Made by a program: the position numbers and the translations under genes
Shown: piece by piece, positions 1 through 4,169 of the stretch
Numbering within the stretch: position 1 is the first letter of the stretch
Layout: each line of letters begins with the position of its first letter
Assembly (NCBI GenBank): GCA_964602895.1
Contig: CAZRTG010000175.1
Coordinates: forward strand, 1-7,340
Direction: 5' to 3'
DNA: 7,340 bases
From: JAWXBM01 sp964602895
GTDB taxonomy: Bacteria > Pseudomonadota > Gammaproteobacteria > Xanthomonadales > SZUA-36
Notes under the pieces: generated by a model
What the model was told of the DNA's origin: nothing
Databases searched by the model: none
Seen by the model: only the letters and a program-made list of their open reading frames with translations

Positions 1-24
1 TGGTTGCAACAGGATTTTTACGCT

Positions 25-101
25 GGTGGGCGTAGCTCAGTTGGTAGAGCTCTGGATTGTGATTCCAGCGGTCGTGGGTTCGAGCCCCATCGTCCACCCC
101 A
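25..101 (+). tRNA. tRNA-His (anticodon GTG)
   Basis: The stretch folds as a full cloverleaf. It has a 7-bp acceptor stem with one G-T pair, a D arm GCTCAGTTGGTAGAGC, the anticodon stem CTGGA/TCCAG with loop TTGTGAT (anticodon GTG at 59-61), and a TTCGAGC T-loop. Position 25 is the extra 5' G (G-1) characteristic of tRNA-His, facing discriminator C at 98. The CCA end is encoded at 99-101. It is first in a cluster of three tRNA genes upstream of tig. Only 24 bases precede it, so its promoter and any earlier tRNA cannot be judged. Confidence 0.97.
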
Positions 102-111
102 TTTTCCCGCG

Positions 112-129
112 ACTGGCCGCAGGGCCGGT
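112..129 (+). other. Small hairpin in the spacer between tRNA-His and tRNA-Lys
   Basis: ACTGGCC (112-118) pairs with GGCCGGT (123-129), with one G-T pair, around the loop GCAG. No T-run follows, so it is not a terminator. I infer that it is a structured spacer in a polycistronic tRNA precursor, perhaps relevant to processing. Confidence 0.4.
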
Positions 130-143
130 GGCATAGATTCAGC

Positions 144-219
<76 letters not shown>

Positions 220-257
220 GTTTCAAGCTTGACGCGATTATTTAATAGTTGCAAATA

Positions 258-344
<87 letters not shown>

Positions 345-410
345 GATTGAGAAAACAGGCCGCAATTGGCAGAAATTCCCTTCAAAGACACCATCATACC
401 GGGTAATGAT

Positions 411-1715
411 ATGCAAGTTTCTGTAGAAAACACTGGCGGGCTTGAGCGCCGCGTGACGGTCCAGATTCCAGCAGCTGAAATTCAGCAAAAGGTGGATATC
501 CGCCTGCATGAATTGAGCAAACAGGTCAAGATCAAGGGTTTTCGTCCCGGTCGCGTGCCCATGAGCGTGGTCAAACAGCGCTACGGTAAACAGGTTCGTA
601 CCGAGATTGCCAATGAAGCCATGCAGGCCAGCCTGCAAAAAGCCATCCGGGACGAAAAACTGCGTCCTGCATCCATGCCACAAGTCGATCAAATGCCGGA
701 TGATATTTCCCAGGGCGACCTGACCTTCAGTGCATTGATGGAAGTTTATCCGGAACTGGATACCGTGGATGTTTCGGCAGTGGAAGTTGAACGCCCTCAG
801 GCGGAAGTGGCCGAGGAGGACATCGACGACATGCTGCAGACCTTGCGCGAGCAGCGGCGTGAATGGGTGCCAGTAGACCGTACACCTCAAAAGAATGACC
901 AGGTCATATTTGAATATGTGAGTCACACCGATGAGGGCAGGGTACCTGAAACAGGTCACCACGTTCTGGGTATTGGCATGGGGGTCTCCGGTTTTGACAG
1001 CCTGGAAGCAGCTCTGAAAGACATGAAAGCCGGTGACGAATCAGAGGTTGAACTGGAGTTTCCTGAAGGATTCCGTGAACCTGAACTGGCGGGCAAAAAG
1101 GCGCGAGTAGAAATCAAGGTGACCAAGGTCTCGGAAGCGCAGTCGCCGGACGTCGATGAAGCATTCATCAAAAGTTTTGGTGTTGATGACGGCCAACTGG
1201 AAAGCCTGCGCAAAGAAATCCGTAGCAACCTTGAGCGTGAATTGAAGCAGGCGAGCACGTCCCTGGTGAAAGTGCAGATCATCGAAAAACTGATGGGTCT
1301 GGTGCCCGATTTGGCCGTGCCGGAAAGCATGGTGCGACAGGAAGCAGCCAGCCTGGCCGCGCGCGCGGCTTCACAGGTGGGCCGCGAACCGGCTCCTGAA
1401 GATGCTGCAGCGTTCATGGGTAAAGCCGGCGACCGGGTAAAAGCAGGTTTGTTGATGGGTGAAATCTCACGCCAGAACAGCATCCGGATTGACCAGGCGC
1501 GGGTACGCAATGCCATTGAAACCATTGCTCAAACCTACGAAGATCCCAATGAAGTCATCCAGCTGTATTACAGCAATCCACAGCTTACAGCCCAGATTGA
1601 AAATATCGTTCTCGAAGAACAAGTAGTTGACTGGGTGCTGGAAAACGCTAAAGTGTCGCCCAAGGAGATGAAGTTCAAAGAAATCATCTCCGGTGCAGCA
1701 AACGCGTCGCGATAA
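411..1715 (+). CDS. tig: Trigger factor, ribosome-associated chaperone
   Basis: Trigger factor binds at the ribosomal exit tunnel and shields nascent chains. The protein is 434 aa; E. coli has 432. I chose ATG 411 because the product then begins MQVSVENTGGLERRV, which aligns with the family N-terminus. An upstream in-frame TTG at 366 would add 15 residues unlike the family. The ribosome-docking signature GFRPGRVP lies at residues 43-50, the same place as in E. coli. An FKBP-like PPIase domain follows at about 150-245, then a helical C-terminal chaperone domain to the end (with the conserved YEDPNEVI stretch). The PPIase active-site loop is diverged: the family MIPGFE is GVSGFD at 191-196, and DFTG is EYVS at 168-171. 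The Shine-Dalgarno signal is weak. clpP starts 110 bases downstream. The family assignment is secure; loss of PPIase activity is only an inference. Confidence 0.97.
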   Translation: MQVSVENTGGLERRVTVQIPAAEIQQKVDIRLHELSKQVKIKGFRPGRVPMSVVKQRYGKQVRTEIANEAMQASLQKAIRDEKLRPASMPQVDQMPDDISQGDLTFSALMEVYPELDTVDVSAVEVERPQAEVAEEDIDDMLQTLREQRREWVPVDRTPQKNDQVIFEYVSHTDEGRVPETGHHVLGIGMGVSGFDSLEAALKDMKAGDESEVELEFPEGFREPELAGKKARVEIKVTKVSEAQSPDVDEAFIKSFGVDDGQLESLRKEIRSNLERELKQASTSLVKVQIIEKLMGLVPDLAVPESMVRQEAASLAARAASQVGREPAPEDAAAFMGKAGDRVKAGLLMGEISRQNSIRIDQARVRNAIETIAQTYEDPNEVIQLYYSNPQLTAQIENIVLEEQVVDWVLENAKVSPKEMKFKEIISGAANASR

Positions 1716-1736
1716 GAGATGTCACGGTTGAATATT

Positions 1737-1764
1737 CTTGTACTTGCACGGAGGCGTTCCCCAA
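1737..1764 (+). promoter_or_regulatory. Candidate heat-shock (sigma-32-type) promoter for clpP
   Basis: CTTGTA (1737-1742) and CCCCAA (1759-1764) are separated by 16 bases. The known sigma-32 pattern is CTTGAA, 13-17 bases, CCCCAT, so each box matches 5 of 6. clpP is a classic heat-shock gene in related bacteria, which makes the match plausible. It is a short-motif match only and could be chance. Confidence 0.33.
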
Positions 1765-1772
1765 CCAGCTTG

Positions 1773-1807
1773 CCGGCCAGAATTTTGAGCCGGGGTTTTG
1801 AGCCCGG
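1773..1807 (+). other. Two overlapping, mutually exclusive hairpins in the clpP leader
   Basis: CCGGC (1773-1777) can pair with GCCGG (1789-1793). Alternatively, CCGGG (1790-1794) can pair with CCCGG (1803-1807). The two stems share bases 1790-1793 and cannot coexist. The second ends nine bases before the AAGGA ribosome-binding site of clpP (1817-1821). The sequence TTTTGAGCC occurs twice here, at 1783-1791 and 1796-1804, with a period of 13 bases. No function is established. Confidence 0.35.
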
Positions 1808-1825
1808 GATATAGATAAGGACAAA

Positions 1826-2449
1826 ATGAAAACCAAAGCACTCAATCTGGTACCTATGGTCGTTGAGCAGACTTCACGTGGTGAACGAGCTTACGACATA
1901 TATTCGCGCCTGCTTAAAGAGCGGATCATATTCATTGTTGGCGGCATCGAAGACCACATGGCCAATCTGATTGTGGCGCAAATGCTGTTTCTTGAATCAG
2001 AAAATCCCGATAAAGACATCAACCTGTATATCAATAGCCCGGGCGGTGTGGTTACTGCGGGTATGGCAGTTTACGATTGCATGCAGTTCATTCGCTGCGA
2101 TGTCAGTACCATGTGCGTGGGCCAGGCGGCCAGCATGGGCGCCTTGATCTTGGCGGCCGGTGCCAGTGGCAAGCGTTATTGCCTGCCGCATTCACGCATC
2201 ATGATTCATCAGCCTTTGGGTGGTTATCAGGGTCAGGCTGCCGATATCGATATCCATGCGCGTGAGATTCTTAAAACGCGGGCACAATTGAATGAAATTC
2301 TGGCCAAGCACTGTGGTCAAAAAGTCGATAAAATTGCGATAGACACCGATCGTGATAATTTCATGGATCCGGAACAGGCTCTGGCCTACGGATTGATCGA
2401 CCAGGTTTTAACAACCAGAGCGGTCGACTCGCAGAGCAAAAAAAGTTAA
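1826..2449 (+). CDS. clpP: ATP-dependent Clp protease proteolytic subunit ClpP
   Basis: ClpP is a serine peptidase that assembles into a tetradecameric chamber in the cytosol and degrades proteins fed to it by ClpX or ClpA. The protein is 207 aa, the same length as E. coli ClpP. The catalytic triad is visible as Ser103 (in GQAASMGA), His128 (in MIHQPLGG) and Asp177 (in DRDNF). All three are offset by exactly 8 from the E. coli precursor numbering. The oxyanion region NSPGG lies at 70-74. By alignment the mature protein would begin near Asn7 (LVPMVVEQ follows), so the propeptide is only about six residues, against 14 in E. coli, and the C-terminus is correspondingly longer (TRAVDSQSKKS). ATG 1826 has AAGGA at 1817-1821. 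clpX follows after 52 bases, so co-transcription is likely. Confidence 0.98.
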   Translation: MKTKALNLVPMVVEQTSRGERAYDIYSRLLKERIIFIVGGIEDHMANLIVAQMLFLESENPDKDINLYINSPGGVVTAGMAVYDCMQFIRCDVSTMCVGQAASMGALILAAGASGKRYCLPHSRIMIHQPLGGYQGQAADIDIHAREILKTRAQLNEILAKHCGQKVDKIAIDTDRDNFMDPEQALAYGLIDQVLTTRAVDSQSKKS

Positions 2450-2469
2450 TATTTTCACTGCGATATTCT

Positions 2470-2485
2470 TCTTTCTGCAGAAAGA
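2470..2485. repeat. Perfect 16-base palindrome between clpP and clpX
   Basis: TCTTTCTGCAGAAAGA is identical to its reverse complement. In RNA it can fold as a 6-bp stem with loop TGCA. It lies 20 bases after the clpP stop and 16 bases before the clpX ATG. It has no T-run and so is not an obvious terminator. It could be a dyad operator, an mRNA processing or stability site, or chance. Confidence 0.6.
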
Positions 2486-2501
2486 GTATTAAACAGAACA
2501 C

Positions 2502-3779
2502 ATGACTGATTTAGAACGCAAAGGCTCCGACGGAAAAATTCTCTATTGCTCATTCTGTGGCAAGAGCCAGCATGAGGTGCGCAAACTCATTGCCGGGCCC
2601 AGTGTGTACATCTGTGACGAGTGCGTTGAACTTTGCAACGATATCATTCGCGAAGAACTGGAAGACAGCAGCAGCAAAGACCGCGAGCAGTTGCCCAATC
2701 CACGCAGTATTCATGCCTTCCTGGACGAATTCGTTATCGGTCAGGATCATGCCAAAAAAGTATTATCCGTGGCGGTTTATAACCACTACAAACGTCTGGA
2801 ATCCAAAGCCCGTGACAACGAGGTTGAACTCAGCAAAAGCAATATTCTGCTGATTGGTCCAACCGGCTCGGGCAAGACTTTGCTGGCCGAAACGCTGGCC
2901 CGCATGCTGAATGTGCCGTTTACCATTGCCGATGCCACCACGCTGACCGAAGCCGGTTATGTGGGTGAGGATGTGGAAAACATCATCCAGAAACTGCTGC
3001 AGAAATGCGATTACGACGTCGACAAGGCACAAACCGGCATCGTCTATATTGACGAGATCGACAAAGTTTCCCGAAAGGCTGAAAACCCGTCCATAACCCG
3101 TGATGTTTCGGGTGAAGGTGTACAACAGGCCTTGCTGAAACTGATCGAGGGCACCATTGCTTCGGTTCCACCGCAGGGTGGCCGTAAACACCCCCAACAG
3201 GAGTTCCTGCAGGTCGATACCGGCCATATTCTGTTTATCTGTGGGGGCGCATTCTCGGGCCTGGAAAAAATCATTCAGGCGCGCTCGGCATCTTCGGGCA
3301 TCGGTTTTTCTGCACAGGTCAAGAACCGTGAAAAAGTCGAGAATGTGGGTGAGTTGTTGCTGGATGTTGAGCCGGAAGACCTGGTGAAATACGGCCTGAT
3401 TCCGGAATTTGTCGGTCGCTTGCCGGTTGTGGCTACGCTGGAAGAGCTGGATGAGGAAGCTCTGGTACGCATCCTGGTTGAACCCAAGAACGCCCTGATC
3501 AAGCAATACCGGCAATTGTTTGCGATGGAAGATGCGGAACTGGAAATCCGTGATGATGCCTTGCAGGCCATAGCCCGCAAAGCCATGGCGCGTAAAACGG
3601 GTGCTCGCGGCTTGCGTACCATACTTGAAGGGGTGTTGCTGAACAGCATGTACGACCTGCCATCGTTGGAAAATGTATCCAAGGTGGTGGTTGATGAGTC
3701 TGTTATCGAAGGTGAATCCGAGCCTTACATCCTTTACGAGAACTCTCCACAGGCCCTGCGTGCCGGAGATCGTTCTTGA
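2502..3779 (+). CDS. clpX: ATP-dependent Clp protease ATP-binding subunit ClpX
   Basis: ClpX is a hexameric AAA+ unfoldase that recognises degrons such as ssrA tags and threads substrates into ClpP. The protein is 425 aa, close to the usual length. An N-terminal zinc-binding domain shows Cys16, Cys19, Cys38 and Cys41. Walker A is GPTGSGKT (119-126, Lys125), the pore-1 loop is GYVG (152-155), and Walker B is IVYIDEID with Glu185. The RKH loop is at 228-230, the ClpP-docking IGF loop at 267-269, the arginine finger Arg306 in GRLP, and sensor-2 Arg369 in GAR. All of these correspond to E. coli positions within one residue. The ATG at 2502 gives the standard N-terminus (MTD...GKILYCSFCGK), but no good Shine-Dalgarno lies at normal spacing; the nearest purine run, GAAAGAG, is about 15 bases upstream. 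The TGA is at 3777-3779, one base before the inserted element. Confidence 0.98.
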   Translation: MTDLERKGSDGKILYCSFCGKSQHEVRKLIAGPSVYICDECVELCNDIIREELEDSSSKDREQLPNPRSIHAFLDEFVIGQDHAKKVLSVAVYNHYKRLESKARDNEVELSKSNILLIGPTGSGKTLLAETLARMLNVPFTIADATTLTEAGYVGEDVENIIQKLLQKCDYDVDKAQTGIVYIDEIDKVSRKAENPSITRDVSGEGVQQALLKLIEGTIASVPPQGGRKHPQQEFLQVDTGHILFICGGAFSGLEKIIQARSASSGIGFSAQVKNREKVENVGELLLDVEPEDLVKYGLIPEFVGRLPVVATLEELDEEALVRILVEPKNALIKQYRQLFAMEDAELEIRDDALQAIARKAMARKTGARGLRTILEGVLLNSMYDLPSLENVSKVVVDESVIEGESEPYILYENSPQALRAGDRS

Positions 3780-3788
3780 ATTAAGGAG

Positions 3789-3821
3789 GCTCTGAATAAT
3801 TCATCCATGAATTCTCAGAGC
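3789..3821. repeat. Element hairpin 1 (left end)
   Basis: The outer stem is GCTCTGA (3789-3795) with TCAGAGC (3815-3821). The inner stem is AATTCAT (3798-3804) with ATGAATT (3807-3813), around the dinucleotide CC. A small internal bulge (AT opposite C) separates the two. The apex reads CATCCATG, as in hairpin 4. Confidence 0.85.
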
Positions 3822-3823
3822 AC

Positions 3824-3853
3824 GCCAAACAAAAAGCGTGGTTTTTGTTTGGC
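3824..3853. repeat. Element hairpin 2
   Basis: GCCAAACAAAAA (3824-3835) pairs perfectly over 12 bp with TTTTTGTTTGGC (3842-3853) around the loop GCGTGG. The loop's GCGTG (3836-3840) could instead pair with CACGC (3821-3825), giving an alternative fold. No T-run follows, so it is not a standard terminator. Confidence 0.85.
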
Positions 3854-3855
3854 TT

Positions 3856-3886
3856 CATTTTCAATGATTTACAATCATTGAAAATG
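3856..3886. repeat. Element hairpin 3
   Basis: CATTTTCAATGATT (3856-3869) pairs perfectly with AATCATTGAAAATG (3873-3886), a 14-bp stem with the 3-base loop TAC. It is the longest perfect stem in the element and is AT-rich. Confidence 0.88.
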
Positions 3887-3906
3887 TTGGCACATCCATG
3901 TGCCAA
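3887..3906. repeat. Element hairpin 4
   Basis: TTGGCACAT (3887-3895) pairs perfectly with ATGTGCCAA (3898-3906) around CC, directly abutting hairpin 3. The apex CATCCATG is identical to that of hairpin 1. Confidence 0.87.
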
Positions 3907-3935
3907 GGAAACTCTGAATAAATCAGAGTTTCCTT
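3905..3935. repeat. Element hairpin 5 (right end)
   Basis: AAGGAAACTCTGA (3905-3917) pairs perfectly over 13 bp with TCAGAGTTTCCTT (3923-3935) around ATAAA. Its outer arm is the right terminal inverted repeat of the element, so each end of the element is itself a palindrome built on CTCTGA/TCAGAG. Confidence 0.87.
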
Positions 3936-3940
3936 AACTT

Positions 3941-3976
3941 GCTCCCGGTTTTTTCTGCCGGAGCTTTCCTTTTTTG
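3941..3976 (+). terminator. Rho-independent terminator of the clpP-clpX transcript
   Basis: GCTCCCGG (3941-3948) pairs with CCGGAGC (3958-3964), seven base pairs with one bulged C, and the loop is T-rich. TTTCCTTTTTT follows immediately at 3965-3975. The GC-rich stem and T-run are typical of an intrinsic terminator. It lies beyond the multi-hairpin element. Removing the element plus one TTAA would leave the terminator starting about ten bases after the clpX stop, a normal position. Confidence 0.8.
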
Positions 3977-4074
3977 CTGTTGCAAGTCGCAATGCCGGCT
4001 TTAGCCACTTGCTGTATTGCTTTAGCGCAATAGCTTGAAATCCGGACATTGGTAACAATATTTGAGCTAACTGG
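3977..4074. other. Non-coding remainder of the clpX-lon spacer
   Basis: With 3781-3976 and 4075-4169, this completes the 390-base gap between clpX and lon. It holds no credible gene. Two modest inverted repeats are visible: GCAAGT (3982-3987) with ACTTGC (4007-4012), nesting GGCT/AGCC (3997-4000, 4003-4006), and TATTGC (4015-4020) with GCAATA (4027-4032). A perfect CTTGAAA at 4034-4040 matches a sigma-32 -35 box but has no matching -10 at proper spacing. Confidence 0.5.
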
Positions 4075-4075
4075 C

Positions 4076-4104
4076 TTGAAGGGGACCGACCCCGCGCCTA
4101 CTAT
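4076..4104 (+). promoter_or_regulatory. Candidate lon promoter
   Basis: TTGAAG (4076-4081) and TACTAT (4099-4104) are separated by exactly 17 bases, each matching the sigma-70 boxes at 4 of 6. The preceding C makes CTTGAA, the core of a sigma-32 -35 box, but the CCCC at 4090-4093 sits too close (nine bases) for a normal heat-shock promoter. Transcription would begin near 4111, giving a leader of about 58 bases. The spacer contains the small palindrome GGGG-ACCGA-CCCC. Confidence 0.45.
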
Positions 4105-4121
4105 TCAGACAAGCATGAGTA

Positions 4122-4145
4122 TCTCCATTCATCCAAGAGTGGAGA
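4122..4145 (+). promoter_or_regulatory. Hairpin in the lon mRNA leader
   Basis: TCTCCATTC (4122-4130) pairs with GAGTGGAGA (4137-4145), nine base pairs with one G-T pair, around ATCCAA. It lies between the candidate promoter and the lon ribosome-binding site GGAGAGGA (4158-4165), with the site itself outside the stem. It may protect the 5' end of the mRNA or tune translation; no function is shown. Confidence 0.5.
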
Positions 4146-4169
4146 CATCTGCATGCCGGAGAGGAAATA

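Larger units (their letters stand above)
3781..3937. mobile_element. Putative MITE-like multi-hairpin element in the clpX-lon spacer
   Basis: This 157-base block has terminal inverted repeats. The left end, TTAAGGAGGCTCTGA, and the reverse complement of the right end, TTAAGGAAACTCTGA, match at 13 of 15 positions; over 23 bases the match is 19. TTAA stands on both sides of the GGA...TCC core, so it may be a target duplication; a TA duplication with a longer repeat fits equally well. The interior is almost entirely hairpins: 3789-3821, 3824-3853, 3856-3886, 3887-3906 and 3905-3935. There is no room for a transposase. From memory, the GAATAA core of the ends resembles IS5/IS903-type terminal repeats, but only partly. 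It could instead be a REP-type extragenic palindrome cluster. The structure is directly visible; mobility is inferred. Confidence 0.6.

Noticed and set aside
366..410. Upstream in-frame TTG start for trigger factor
   Set aside because: The extra 15 residues do not resemble the family, while ATG 411 gives the standard MQVSVE N-terminus and a near-usual length.
3824..3853. Rho-independent terminator for clpX at hairpin 2
   Set aside because: The stem is AT-rich in its upper half and no T-run follows; the structure at 3941-3976 is a much better terminator.
3781..3937. CRISPR-like array
   Set aside because: The repeats are inverted hairpins of different sequence, with no regular direct repeats and no spacers of constant length.
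4034..4040. Perfect CTTGAAA as a heat-shock -35 box for lon
   Set aside because: No C-rich -10 element lies 13-17 bases downstream, so I prefer the candidate at 4076-4104.
3861..4058. Minus-strand open frame of 65 aa in the clpX-lon spacer
   Set aside because: It runs through the palindromic element and the terminator, shows no family resemblance, and has no supported ribosome-binding site.
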